Shown piece by piece: positions 8,818 to 16,999 of a DNA stretch of 64,000 bases. This stretch comes from JACVRW01 sp963814095 (lineage in GTDB: Bacteria; Actinomycetota; Thermoleophilia; Solirubrobacterales; Thermoleophilaceae), in assembly GCA_963814095.1 (NCBI GenBank), contig CAWFBT010000027.1, forward strand, positions 310,001 to 374,000, read 5' to 3'. The translations under genes and the position numbers were made by a program. The notes below the pieces were generated by a model, which had not been told where the DNA came from, did not search any database, and was given only the letters and a program-made list of their open reading frames with translations. Within the stretch, counting starts at the first letter, position 1, and each line of letters opens with the position of its first letter.

Positions 8818-9369
8818 TCAGCCGCGTGCGCCGAAGTCCGTGGTGTAGATGGCCCGCCGTTCCGACCGTGTCGCCACGCCGATGCCGATCTCGCGGTAGG
8901 ACCCGTCGAGGATGTTCACGCGGTGACCCGGGCTGTCCATCCACGCCTTCATGATCGCGCGCGGCGAGGCGAGCCAGTGGGTGCCCCAGGCGATGTTCTC
9001 GGCGACCTTCCAGCGCCGCGCGCCGGTCAGATAGCCGGTGCGGCGAATGCGGTCGACGAAGCTCGCCCCGTTGCGGGAGTTGTGATCGAAGTAGTTGTTG
9101 CGCGCCATGTCCTCTGAGTGACGCCGGGCGGCGCGCGACAGGCGGGGGTTCAGGCGCAGCGCACGCAGGCCGTGGCGCTCACGCTCGGCGTTCAGCAGAC
9201 AGAGCGTGGAGCGAATGACCACCTGCTCGCCCACCTGGGCGGGGGCTGCCTCGGCCGACTCGCACGCCGACGGCCCGGCCGCGAGGGCCGATCCGGGCGC
9301 GCCGAGCGCGCAGCTGAGCGCCACCAGCAACGCGGCGCGACGGCAGGAGCGAACGCCGGGAGATCCCAT
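8818..9369 (-). CDS. Secreted CAP (SCP/PR-1) domain protein
   Basis: The 183-residue precursor begins with a signal peptide (RSCRRAALLVALSCALGAPGSALA) and continues into a CAP domain. Diagnostic segments are LLNAERERHGLRALRLNP, the RHSEDMARNNYFDH helix with its His, the ENIAWG motif and the AWMDSPGHRVNIL motif. These include the conserved His and Glu residues that form the CAP cavity. Bacterial single-CAP-domain proteins are secreted and mostly uncharacterised; sporulation, envelope and metal-binding roles have been suggested. It is convergent with the preceding + strand genes and divergent from the HAD hydrolase. Confidence 0.85.
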   Translation of the reverse strand: MGSPGVRSCRRAALLVALSCALGAPGSALAAGPSACESAEAAPAQVGEQVVIRSTLCLLNAERERHGLRALRLNPRLSRAARRHSEDMARNNYFDHNSRNGASFVDRIRRTGYLTGARRWKVAENIAWGTHWLASPRAIMKAWMDSPGHRVNILDGSYREIGIGVATRSERRAIYTTDFGARG

Positions 9370-9467
9370 TCAGGACTCACGTCGTCATCCCGGCGGGCCG
9401 CCGGTACGCGCGCGGGCGCGGCTTGGACGAAAGTTTGACCCCACGCGGAACCCGGGGAGGAGGGGAC

Positions 9468-10121
9468 ATGCCCCGCGCGGCGATCCTCGATGTCGATGGC
9501 ACGCTCGTCGACACCAACTACCACCACGCGATCGCCTGGTATCGCGCGCTGCGCCAGCACGATGAGCTGGTCCCGATCTGGCGCATCCACCGCCACATCG
9601 GCATGGGCGGCGACCAGATCGTGACCGCGCTGTGCGGCGACGAGGTCGAGGAGGAGAAGGGCGACGATGTCCGCACCGCCGAGAAGGCGCTCTACATGGC
9701 GCTGATCGAGGAGGTCGAGCCGCTCCACGGCGCGCGCGAGCTGATCGTCGACCTCAAGGAGAGCGGGCACGCGGTGGTGCTCGCGAGCTCCGCCAAGGCC
9801 GACGAGGTCGACTACTACCTCGACCTGCTCGACGCACGCGAGCTGGCAGACGACTGGACCACCTCGGCGGACGTCGAGGCGACGAAGCCGGAGCCCGATC
9901 TCGTGGTGGCCGCACTCGAGAAGGCGGGCACCGAGGAAGGTGTGATGGTCGGCGACTCGACCTTCGACTGCGAGGCCGCCCAGCGCGCCGGCATCGAGAC
10001 CATCGCCGTGCTCACCGGCGGCTTCTCAGAGCAGGAGCTGCTCGACGCAGGCGCGATGCAGGTCTTCCATTCGATCGACACGCTGCGCGAGTCGCTCGCG
10101 CAGACGCCGCTCGCGCAGTAG
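9468..10121 (+). CDS. HAD-superfamily hydrolase (phosphoglycolate phosphatase/beta-phosphoglucomutase-like)
   Basis: The 217-residue protein is a HAD phosphohydrolase with a C1-type helical cap. Motif I is AILDVDGTLVDTN with the nucleophilic Asp, motif II is VVLASSAKADEV, the motif III Lys is in EATKPEPDL and motif IV is MVGDSTFDCEAAQRAG. The ATG at 9468 was chosen because it follows a strong GGGGAGGAGGGG ribosome-binding site; an in-frame ATG 45 bases upstream lacks one. The substrate is not predictable. It sits immediately ahead of the end-joining genes (17 bases to the ligase) and may share their transcript; a 3' or 5' end-cleaning role is conceivable but unproven. Confidence 0.82.
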   Translation: MPRAAILDVDGTLVDTNYHHAIAWYRALRQHDELVPIWRIHRHIGMGGDQIVTALCGDEVEEEKGDDVRTAEKALYMALIEEVEPLHGARELIVDLKESGHAVVLASSAKADEVDYYLDLLDARELADDWTTSADVEATKPEPDLVVAALEKAGTEEGVMVGDSTFDCEAAQRAGIETIAVLTGGFSEQELLDAGAMQVFHSIDTLRESLAQTPLAQ

Positions 10122-10138
10122 CCGTCACCATTCAGGCC

Positions 10139-11563
10139 GTGGCTGACCGGCTCGGCACCTATCGCAAGAAGCGCGACTTCGGGACGACGCCCGAGCCCAA
10201 GGGGCGCGGGCGCAAGAAGGCGGAGGCGCCGCGCTTCGTCGTACAGGAGCACAGCGCCCGGCGTCTGCACTGGGACCTGCGTCTCGAGCACGACGGCACG
10301 CTCGCCTCCTGGGCGCTGCCGCGCGGCGTTCCGGCGCACCCGGACGAGAACCGGCTCGCGGTCCAGACCGAGGACCACCCGCTCGAGTACCTCGAGTTCG
10401 AGGGCGACATCCCGAAGGGCGAGTACGGCGCGGGCACGATGAGGGTCTGGGACGGCGGCACCTACGAGGCCGAGAAGTTCCGCGACGGCGAGGTGATCGC
10501 CACCTTCAACGGCGAGCGAATGCGCGGCCGCTACGCGCTCTTCCGCACCCGCGACAAGGACTGGCTCATCCACCGCATGGACCCGCCCGAGGACCCGGGC
10601 TACCAGCCCATGCCGGACCGGCTCGAGCCGATGCTCGCCCGCAGCGGCAAGCTCCCGTCGAACGAGCAGGCCTACGGCTTCGAGGTCAAGTGGGACGGCA
10701 TCCGCACGCTCCTCTTCTCGGACCACGGCCACATCACGCTGCAGGGCCGCAACTTCTCCGACTTCACCCCGCGCTACCCGGAGGTGCGCGAGTTCTCGCG
10801 CGCGCAGGGGGCCCGCCGGCTGATCCTGGACGGCGAGGTCGTGGCCTTCGACAAGGAGGGCCGGCCGAGCTTCGAGCTGCTCCAGTCGCGCATGCACCTC
10901 GCCTCTGACTCGGCGGTACGCCGGCGCATGCGCGACATCCCCGTCACCTACGTGATCTTCGATCTGCTCTACCTCGACGGCCGGCTGACGCTGCCGCTCA
11001 CCTACGAGGACCGGCGTACGCTGCTCGAGGAGCTGGAGCTCGAGGGGCCCGCGTGGCGCACGCCCGCCTACCACCGCGGCGAGGGCGGCGCGCTGCTCGA
11101 GGCCACCCGCCAGCACGGCATCGAGGGCGTGATCGCGAAGCGGCTCGACCACCCCTACGAGCCCGGCCGGCGCGCCTCGCACTGGATCAAGGTCAAGAAC
11201 GTGCTGACCCAGGACACCGTGATCGGCGGCTGGACTCCGGGGGAGGGAGGACGCAGCAGCACGATCGGCGCCCTGGCGGTGGGCGTGATGGAGGAGGGCA
11301 AGCTCGGGTACGCCGGCAAGGTCGGCACCGGCTTCACCGAGGAGACGCTCGCGGTCCTCAAGCGCGAGCTCGGGCCGCTCCGGCGCGACACGAGCCCGTT
11401 CGAGGGGCGTCAGCCGCCGAAGGGGACGATCTTCGTCGAGCCGAGGCTGGTCGCCGCGGTCGAGTTTCGCCAGTGGACGAAGAGCGGGACGCTGCGCGCG
11501 CCCTCCTTCAAGGGCCTGCGGCCGGACAAGGACCCGCAAGAATGCACCCGCGAAGCAGGGTAA
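10139..11563 (+). CDS. ligD: LigD-type PE-ligase: 3'-phosphoesterase plus ATP-dependent DNA ligase
   Basis: The 474-residue protein carries two of the three LigD modules. Residues ~20-165 are the 3'-phosphoesterase (PE) domain: FVVQEHSARRLHWDLRLEHDG, then ALPRGVP, then FEGDIPKGEYGAG, with the metal-binding His and Asp residues. The ligase follows: motif I FEVKWDGIRTLL with the adenylated Lys, motif III-like LDGEVVAFD, motif IV EGVIAKR and motif V HWIKVKN, then an OB domain ending in the FRQWTKSGTLRAPSFKGLR segment typical of LigD. It seals DNA ends after 3'-end healing in non-homologous end joining. The polymerase module is a separate gene beyond Ku. The start is GTG 10139; no strong ribosome-binding site is visible. 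Confidence 0.92.
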   Translation: MADRLGTYRKKRDFGTTPEPKGRGRKKAEAPRFVVQEHSARRLHWDLRLEHDGTLASWALPRGVPAHPDENRLAVQTEDHPLEYLEFEGDIPKGEYGAGTMRVWDGGTYEAEKFRDGEVIATFNGERMRGRYALFRTRDKDWLIHRMDPPEDPGYQPMPDRLEPMLARSGKLPSNEQAYGFEVKWDGIRTLLFSDHGHITLQGRNFSDFTPRYPEVREFSRAQGARRLILDGEVVAFDKEGRPSFELLQSRMHLASDSAVRRRMRDIPVTYVIFDLLYLDGRLTLPLTYEDRRTLLEELELEGPAWRTPAYHRGEGGALLEATRQHGIEGVIAKRLDHPYEPGRRASHWIKVKNVLTQDTVIGGWTPGEGGRSSTIGALAVGVMEEGKLGYAGKVGTGFTEETLAVLKRELGPLRRDTSPFEGRQPPKGTIFVEPRLVAAVEFRQWTKSGTLRAPSFKGLRPDKDPQECTREAG

Positions 11564-11592
11564 GTCGGTACTCGGGAGGTATCTTCAATCTC

Positions 11593-12450
11593 ATGGCACG
11601 AGCGATCTGGAGCGGAGCGATCAGCTTCGGCTTGGTGAACATCCCCGTGAAGCTGTTCAGCGCGGTCTCGCGCAAGACGGTGCGCTTCCATCAGATCGAT
11701 TCGAAGTCCGGAGCGCGGATCAAGCAGCAGCGGGTCAACCAGGACGGCGAAGAGGTCAAGTACGAGGACATCGTCAAGGGCTATGAGATCAGCCCCGAGC
11801 GCTACGTGATGATCGCGCCCGAGGAGCTCGAGTCGCTCGAGCCACAGAAGACGCGCACGATCGACATCGAGGCCTTCGTCGACCTCGAGCAGATCGACCC
11901 GATCTACTACGACCACCCGTACTACCTCGCTCCCGACAAGGGAGCCGAAAAGGCCTACAAGCTGCTGGTCGACGCGATGGACGAGGCGAGCAAGGTGGCG
12001 GTCGCGCGGGTCGTGATCCGCTCGAAGGAGAGCCTCGTGGCCCTGCGCCCGCGCGCCGGCATACTGGCGATGGAGACGATGCTGTTCGCCGACGAGGTGA
12101 TCAACCCCGACTCGCTCGACGAGCTGACGGTCGACGGCAGCAAGACGAGCAAGCGCGAGCTCGACATGGCGAAGCAGCTGATCGACTCGCTGTCGGCGGA
12201 CTTCGAGCCCGAGCAGTACCGCGACGAGTACCGCGAGCGCGTGCTCGAGATGATCGAGCGCAAGGCGGCGGGCGAGACGATCACGATCGAGACGCCCGAG
12301 GAGGAGCCGCAGAAGGTTCCCGACCTGATGGCCGCGCTCGAGGCTTCGATCGCTGCATCCAAGGGCCCGAGCGGCGGCGGCTCCAAGCGCAAGACGCGCA
12401 GCTCCAACGGCTCCAAGAGCTCCTCGAAGAAGACGGCCAGCAAGAGCTAG
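11593..12450 (+). CDS. ku: Ku homodimeric end-binding protein
   Basis: This is a 285-residue bacterial Ku with the invariant opening MARAIWSGAISFGLVNIPVKL, the FHQIDSKSGARIKQQRV segment and the YYLAPDKGAEKAYKLL and ILAMETMLFADEV motifs of the core ring. The C-terminus is a Lys/Ser-rich tail (KRKTRSSNGSKSSSKK), a non-specific DNA-binding extension known from other actinobacterial Ku proteins. It binds double-strand ends and recruits LigD. It lies between the two halves of LigD, 29 bases after the ligase, and its stop directly abuts the start codon of the polymerase gene, which indicates coupling. Confidence 0.95.
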   Translation: MARAIWSGAISFGLVNIPVKLFSAVSRKTVRFHQIDSKSGARIKQQRVNQDGEEVKYEDIVKGYEISPERYVMIAPEELESLEPQKTRTIDIEAFVDLEQIDPIYYDHPYYLAPDKGAEKAYKLLVDAMDEASKVAVARVVIRSKESLVALRPRAGILAMETMLFADEVINPDSLDELTVDGSKTSKRELDMAKQLIDSLSADFEPEQYRDEYRERVLEMIERKAAGETITIETPEEEPQKVPDLMAALEASIAASKGPSGGGSKRKTRSSNGSKSSSKKTASKS

Positions 12451-13338
12451 GTGGCCTCGGCGCGCGTCGAGGTCGAGGTCGAGGGCCGGCGGCTCTCGCT
12501 CTCCAATCTCGACAAGGTCCTGTACCCGCGGAGTGGCTTCGCGAAGGGCCAGGTGATCGACTACTACTCGCGTGTCGCGCCCGCCGTGCTGCCGCACCTG
12601 CGCGACCGGCCGCTCACGCTCAAGCGCTATCCGAACGGCGTCGAGAGCCAGTACTTCTATGAGAAGAACTGCCCGTCGCACGCGCCCGACTGGGTACGCA
12701 AGGAGCGCGCCGGCGAGATCGAATACTGCGTCTGCGACGACCTGCCGACGCTCGTCTGGCTCGCCAACCTGGCCGACCTCGAGCTGCACCCGTCGCTGTC
12801 GCAGGTCACCGACATGGAGCACCCGACCGTGATGGCGTTCGACCTCGATCCCGGCCCCGGCGCGGCGCTGGCTGAGTGCGCCGAGGTGGCGCTGCTGCTG
12901 CGCGACGCGCTCGCGGCGCTCGGCCTCGACAGCTACCCGAAGACCTCCGGCTCCAAGGGGATCCAGGTCTACGTGCCGCTCAACAGCGGCGAGGCCGACT
13001 ACCGCAGCGGCACCAAGCGGCTCTCGCAGGCGCTCGCGCGTCACCTCGAGCAGCAGCACCCGCAGCTGATCGTCTCGACTCAGAAGAAGGAGCTGCGGAA
13101 GGGCAAGGTCTTGATCGACTGGAGCCAGAACGACGAGCACAAGACGACCGTCGGCGTCTACTCGCTGCGTGCGCGTGAGCGGCCGACGGTGTCCACCCCG
13201 CTCGCCTGGAGCGAGCTCGAGGAGGGCGACCCGACGGAGCTCGTCTTCGAGGCTGGAGACGTGGTCGAGCGGGTGGAGGAGCACGGCGACCTCTTCGCGC
13301 CGGTCGTCGAACAGGTACAGCGGCTTCCCGACCTCTGA
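12451..13338 (+). CDS. LigD polymerase module (AEP primase-polymerase) as a separate protein
   Basis: The 295-residue protein is the archaeo-eukaryotic primase-type polymerase domain of LigD. Catalytic acidic residues are visible in MAFDLDPGPG (DxD) and VLIDWSQN (third Asp), and the nucleotide-binding TSGSKGIQVYVPL motif lies between them. The N-terminus (LSLSNLDKVLYPRSGFAKGQVIDYY) is characteristic. In end joining it adds templated or non-templated, preferably ribo-, nucleotides at broken ends. The GTG start follows the Ku stop with no gap. The gene order PE-Lig / Ku / Pol corresponds to a PE-Lig-Pol LigD interrupted by ku. Confidence 0.92.
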   Translation: MASARVEVEVEGRRLSLSNLDKVLYPRSGFAKGQVIDYYSRVAPAVLPHLRDRPLTLKRYPNGVESQYFYEKNCPSHAPDWVRKERAGEIEYCVCDDLPTLVWLANLADLELHPSLSQVTDMEHPTVMAFDLDPGPGAALAECAEVALLLRDALAALGLDSYPKTSGSKGIQVYVPLNSGEADYRSGTKRLSQALARHLEQQHPQLIVSTQKKELRKGKVLIDWSQNDEHKTTVGVYSLRARERPTVSTPLAWSELEEGDPTELVFEAGDVVERVEEHGDLFAPVVEQVQRLPDL

Positions 13339-13345
13339 CGCCGGG

Positions 13346-13351
13346 TACCGT
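13346..13351 (+). promoter_or_regulatory. -10 element of a probable leaderless promoter (metalloprotease gene)
   Basis: TACCGT lies 10 bases before ATG 13362 and no Shine-Dalgarno is present. It overlaps the short gap after the polymerase gene, so the metalloprotease can be transcribed separately. Confidence 0.45.
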
Positions 13352-13361
13352 TGGGTGCGAC

Positions 13362-14414
13362 ATGGTGGACTGGTCGATCGCCCAGAAGATTGCAAGGGTC
13401 GCCGCCGGAGGCGACGGCCCGGCCGCGTCCGGCATCGACGTGGTGGCCTTCTGCGCCGAGATGGAGCCGCACGTGCTCGAGTACACGGGACTCGAGCTCG
13501 ACAGCGCGCGGCCGCCGGCGGAGCTGCTCACACGCGCGGGCTGGAGCGAGACGAACCTGCAGTCGCTCGCTCACATGCTCGACCCGGTGGCGGCCCGGCT
13601 CGAGGACCGGCTGAGCTTCGCGGGCCCGCTGGCGGGCGCGCTGCGCCTCGGCGCCTCGGCGACCCTGGCCGCCGAGGTCGGGCTCGTGACCGGCTACCTG
13701 TCGCACCGCGTGCTCGGCCAGTACGACGTGTCGCTGCTCGCGGGCGACGTCCCACCGCGGCTCCTGTTCGTCGGCCCGAACCTCGACAAGGCGGTCGCGG
13801 ATATGGACGTCGACGCCGCCGCCTTTGGCCGTTGGGTCTGCGCCCACGAGCTGACCCACGTGCACCAGTTCGGCGGAGTGCCGTGGCTGCGCGAGCACAT
13901 GAGCGGCCTGCTGCGCGAGTACCTCTCGACCCTCGAGGTGCGGATCGAGCGCGGGGCCGCCGGCGGCATGCCGTCGATCCCCGACCCGGCGCGGATCGTC
14001 GAGGCGTTCCGCGAGGGCGGGCTCGCGGCGCTCGTCCAGTCCGAGGAGCAGCAGGCGCTGATGGATCGGATTCAGGCGGCGATGGCAGTCATCGAGGGCT
14101 ACTCCGAGCACGTGATGGACGTGATCGCCGAGCGCGCGATCCCGGGCCACGAGAAGCTGCGCGCTGCCATGGATCAGCGGCGCCGCAACCGCTCGACGCC
14201 GGCCCGGGTGATCGAGCGGCTGCTCGGATTCGACGTGAAGTTGCGCCAGTACGAGCTCGGCAAGCGCTTCGCCGACGCCGTCGTCGCGGAGGCGGGCATC
14301 GAGGGCCTCAACAAGGTCTGGCGAGCTCCCGCCGCACTGCCGACGCTGCCGGAGCTGGACCACGCGAGCGACTGGCTCGAGCGCGTCGGCTCCGACGGCC
14401 GCGCCGCGGCCTGA
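13362..14414 (+). CDS. Zinc-dependent metalloprotease, F420-biosynthesis-associated family
   Basis: The 350-residue protein matches the actinobacterial family of putative zinc hydrolases often annotated as 'coenzyme F420 biosynthesis associated'. Evidence is the opening VDWSIAQKIA, the LLFVGPNLDKAV strand and the HExxH motif in WVCAHELTHVHQFGGVPWL (about residue 165). The helical C-terminal half contains MDVIAERAIPG and the family-typical LRAAMDQRRRNR followed by RLLGFDVKLRQYELGKRF. No signal peptide is seen, so it is probably cytoplasmic or membrane-associated. No physiological substrate is established for the family, and no F420 genes are in this window. Confidence 0.82.
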   Translation: MVDWSIAQKIARVAAGGDGPAASGIDVVAFCAEMEPHVLEYTGLELDSARPPAELLTRAGWSETNLQSLAHMLDPVAARLEDRLSFAGPLAGALRLGASATLAAEVGLVTGYLSHRVLGQYDVSLLAGDVPPRLLFVGPNLDKAVADMDVDAAAFGRWVCAHELTHVHQFGGVPWLREHMSGLLREYLSTLEVRIERGAAGGMPSIPDPARIVEAFREGGLAALVQSEEQQALMDRIQAAMAVIEGYSEHVMDVIAERAIPGHEKLRAAMDQRRRNRSTPARVIERLLGFDVKLRQYELGKRFADAVVAEAGIEGLNKVWRAPAALPTLPELDHASDWLERVGSDGRAAA

Positions 14415-14498
14415 CCGGGGCTGGGCGCACACGCGCTCGCATGTGTCCCTCAACTGCGGGAGGATGCGCGCGGTCGAGGTACACGGGATCGAGGCAGC

Positions 14499-14903
14499 AT
14501 GAGCGAGAGCAACGAGCCAGGCACCACGGAGCTGGGGCAGCTGATGAGCCGCGTGTTCGAATCGGAGGCCGGAGAGGCGTTCCGGGACTTCATGGTGCGG
14601 CAGATCGCTTTGAACGACATGGCCCCGAGGGCGGATGAGGCGGTGCTCGAGGGCATCCAGGCATCGCCGGACGGAGGGGCCGCGATGGCGGACGCGCACC
14701 TCGATGGCCTGCCAGATGACGTGCAGGACGCGCTCTTCGACCGCGCCGAGATCGAAACCGGTCGGCGCCTGCACGCGGCAGCAGTGACCCTGCTGGCGGC
14801 AGCCGCTGCCGCGCGGCTCCAGGTCGAGGTCACCCCCGAGATGGTCGCAGTGGCTGCGATCACGGAGCTGGGTGACTCGGTGCCGGGCACGACGCGCTCC
14901 TAG
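14499..14903 (+). CDS. Hypothetical protein (134 aa)
   Basis: I do not recognise a family. The 134-residue product is acidic, has no signal peptide, and has an Ala-rich stretch (HAAAVTLLAAAAAARLQVEV, about residues 91-110) that could be an amphipathic or buried helix rather than a confident membrane span. Met is relatively frequent. Codon use matches the neighbours, supporting a real gene. It stands alone between the metalloprotease and the strongly promoted basic protein. The stretch 14415-14498 before it shows no clear -10. Confidence 0.55.
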   Translation: MSESNEPGTTELGQLMSRVFESEAGEAFRDFMVRQIALNDMAPRADEAVLEGIQASPDGGAAMADAHLDGLPDDVQDALFDRAEIETGRRLHAAAVTLLAAAAAARLQVEVTPEMVAVAAITELGDSVPGTTRS

Positions 14904-14947
14904 CCCGCGTCGCGCTCACCTTCTGCGTAACCGCTCGCGCACGGAGG

Positions 14948-14975
14948 TTTACGTACGTGTGTTCGGTGGTATAGT
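14948..14975 (+). promoter_or_regulatory. Strong sigma-A-type promoter for the basic coiled-coil protein
   Basis: TTTACG (14948-14953) and TATAGT (14970-14975) are separated by 16 bases inside an unusually AT-rich pocket. An ~80-base leader follows, ending in AAGGAG (15039-15044), 11 bases before ATG 15056. This is one of the best promoter matches in the window. Confidence 0.65.
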
Positions 14976-15055
14976 TGTACGGAACTTAGAAGTAATAAGC
15001 TTACGTCCAGAGGGACGGGCAGGGAAAACCCCCCTCACAAGGAGCGAAGAGAAGA

Positions 15056-15667
15056 ATGGCTACCCAGACCGAGAACCAGCGCAAGGCCGCCGCTCGCAAG
15101 GCTGCTGCGACCCGTCGTCGCAACGCCGCGAAGCGCAGCCAGTCCGCCACCCGCAGCGCCGCCAAGAGCACGCAGAGTTCTGCCGCTCGCACCGCGGAGA
15201 GCGCCGCGCAGACCGCCGAGACCCGCGCCAAGGCGCAGGTCAACACCCTGCAGGCCGTCCAGGCGCAGGCGGAGCGCGCCGTGCTGATCCCCTTCGGCGC
15301 CGCCCTCGTGGCTCGTGACGCCGTCGTCGACGCGAGCAAGCCCTACACGGCCGGTCGCGAGAGCGCCGAGAAGGAGCTCGAGAAGGTCGGCAAGCGCGTC
15401 GCCACCAACCTCCGCAAGTTCGAGCGCCGCGGCAACACCGCCCGCAACCGCGCGCTGCGCGAGGCCAAGAAGACTCGCACCCGTGTCGAGCGCGAGCTGC
15501 GCCAGCGCCGTTCGTCCGCCGTCAAGACCGTCAAGCAGAACCGCCGCGAGGCCGAGAAGCAGGTCCGCTCGACCCGTCGCGAGTTCGAGCGTCAGGTCAA
15601 GGCGACGAGCCGCGAGGTCCAGTCGCAGGCCGAGACGCTCGTCAACCGCGTCGGCGCGCTGGCCTAG
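15056..15667 (+). CDS. Highly basic Ala/Lys/Arg-rich coiled-coil protein (HbhA- or histone-like)
   Basis: The 203-residue protein is dominated by Ala, Arg, Lys, Gln and Glu. Residues 1-60 are an Ala/Lys/Arg/Ser-rich histone H1-like region (KAAARKAAATRRRNAAKR). Residues ~72-100 form a short hydrophobic patch (AVLIPFGAALVARDAVVD). The rest is a long charged helix (AEKELEKVGKRVATNLRKF and onward) that should form a coiled coil. The layout recalls heparin-binding hemagglutinin-like and nucleoid-associated proteins of actinobacteria, but I see no diagnostic signature. A strong promoter, good ribosome-binding site and downstream terminator suggest an abundant, monocistronic product. DNA binding is a reasonable inference, not shown. 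Confidence 0.7.
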   Translation: MATQTENQRKAAARKAAATRRRNAAKRSQSATRSAAKSTQSSAARTAESAAQTAETRAKAQVNTLQAVQAQAERAVLIPFGAALVARDAVVDASKPYTAGRESAEKELEKVGKRVATNLRKFERRGNTARNRALREAKKTRTRVERELRQRRSSAVKTVKQNRREAEKQVRSTRREFERQVKATSREVQSQAETLVNRVGALA

Positions 15668-15716
15668 CGCACAGTTTCCCCCCGGCCGCCACGGAGAGGG
15701 CGGGCCCGGGGTAGGG

Positions 15717-15741
15717 CTGCCGGCCACATACTTGCCGGCAG
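15717..15741 (+). other. Inverted repeat in the 3' region of the basic-protein gene
   Basis: CTGCCGGC (15717-15724) and GCCGGCAG (15734-15741) form an 8-bp stem with a 9-base loop, 50 bases after the stop codon. It has no following T run, so it may be an RNA-stabilising hairpin rather than a terminator. Confidence 0.4.
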
Positions 15742-15769
15742 TGCAGTATCTCTCCTCCCTCAGTAAGCG

Positions 15770-15796
15770 AACGGGGGCCCTTAACGGGCCCCCGTT
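15770..15796 (+). terminator. Rho-independent terminator after the basic-protein gene
   Basis: AACGGGGGCCC (15770-15780) pairs perfectly with GGGCCCCCGTT (15786-15796) across a 5-base loop, followed by TTTGTC. The stem is very stable. The Mrp gene starts 40 bases further, so transcription is separated here. Confidence 0.75.
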
Positions 15797-15835
15797 TGTC
15801 GTTCGTGGCGCGGATCGGCCGCTCTGCTTCAATGG

Positions 15836-16984
15836 ATGCGGATGCCAACCCGTGAACAGATCCAGGACGTCCTGCGCGAGGTCATCGACCCCGAGCTTCG
15901 CAAGGACATCGTGACCCTCGGCATGGTGCGATCGATCGAGCAGCCCGAGGAGGGCCGCGCCGACGTGATCGTCTCGCTCACGACGCCTGGCTGCCCGATC
16001 CGCGCTCACTTCGAGAAGGCCGTCATCGAGAAGGTCTCGAGCCTTGGCATCAGCCGGGTCAACGTCAGCTTCGACGTCCTCTCCGACCAGGAGAAGCAGT
16101 CTCTCTCGCAGCGGCTCGGCCGCGGCGGCGGGCTGCCCGAGGGCGCCCTCGCGATGGTCAAGAACGTGATCTGCATCGGCTCTGGCAAGGGCGGCGTCGG
16201 CAAGTCAACCGTCACCGTCAACCTCGCGGCCGCCCTGCAGGCCGAGGGCCACGCCGCGGCGGCGCTCGACGCCGACGTCTGGGGCTACTCGATCCCGCGG
16301 ATGCTCGGCGTGCACGGCCGTCCCACGGTGTCGGCGGAGCGCAAGATCATCCCGCTCGACAGCCCCTCCGGGGTGCGCGCTATATCGATCGAGCACTTCC
16401 TGAACGAGCGCGACCAGGCGATCACGTGGCGCGGCCCGATGCTGCACAAGGCGATCCGCCAGTTCCTCGAGGACGTCGACTGGGGCGAGCTCGACTACCT
16501 CTTGATCGACCTTCCGCCCGGCACCGGCGACGTCTCGATGACGCTCGCCCAGCTGCTCCCGCAGGCCAAGTTCGTGGTCGTGACGACGCCGCAGCCGGCG
16601 GCCCAGAAGGTCGCGGCGCGGGCGGCGGACACGGCGCAGCGCTTCGACCTCGAGGTGATCGGCGTGGTCGAGAACATGGCCGGCTTCACGACGCCGGAGG
16701 GCGAGCGCTTCACGATCTTCGGCGAGGGCGGCGGTCAGCTGCTCGCCGACGAGCTCGACGTGCCGCTGCTCGGCAAGATCCCGCTGCAGGAGGCCCTGCG
16801 CGTGGGCGCCGACGAGGGCCGCCCGCTGGTGCTCGACGACCCGCACGCCCCGGCCTCGCAGGCGATCTACCACGCCGCGCGGGGCATCCTCGCCGCCACC
16901 CCGCAGGAGCTCGCCGTCTTCCAGGCGGCCTCGGGCCCGCCCGTCCCGGAAGTCACCGGGACGGCGCTGCCGATGGCGAAGTAG
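15836..16984 (+). CDS. mrp: Mrp/NBP35-family P-loop ATPase (Fe-S cluster carrier)
   Basis: The 382-residue protein starts with a MIP18/DUF59 domain (residues ~5-90, with REVIDPELRKDIVTLGMV and TTPGCPIRAHF) and continues into a ParA-like ATPase with the deviant Walker A GSGKGGVGKST (residues 115-125), then LDADVWGYSIPRMLG and LLIDLPPGTGDVSMTL. Mrp/ApbC proteins carry Fe-S clusters to target enzymes. The CxxC cluster motif usual near the ENM segment is absent: the sequence reads VENMAGFTTPEGE. Either the cluster is held differently or this branch lost it. ATG 15842 is an alternative start; neither has a clear ribosome-binding site. It is convergent with the ferredoxin gene. Confidence 0.88.
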   Translation: MRMPTREQIQDVLREVIDPELRKDIVTLGMVRSIEQPEEGRADVIVSLTTPGCPIRAHFEKAVIEKVSSLGISRVNVSFDVLSDQEKQSLSQRLGRGGGLPEGALAMVKNVICIGSGKGGVGKSTVTVNLAAALQAEGHAAAALDADVWGYSIPRMLGVHGRPTVSAERKIIPLDSPSGVRAISIEHFLNERDQAITWRGPMLHKAIRQFLEDVDWGELDYLLIDLPPGTGDVSMTLAQLLPQAKFVVVTTPQPAAQKVAARAADTAQRFDLEVIGVVENMAGFTTPEGERFTIFGEGGGQLLADELDVPLLGKIPLQEALRVGADEGRPLVLDDPHAPASQAIYHAARGILAATPQELAVFQAASGPPVPEVTGTALPMAK

Positions 16985-16999
16985 GGGAGGCGGCGGCGC

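Noticed and set aside
11410..13395. 661-codon open frame antisense to ku and the LigD polymerase module
   Set aside because: It covers three conserved genes on the other strand and has no family similarity.
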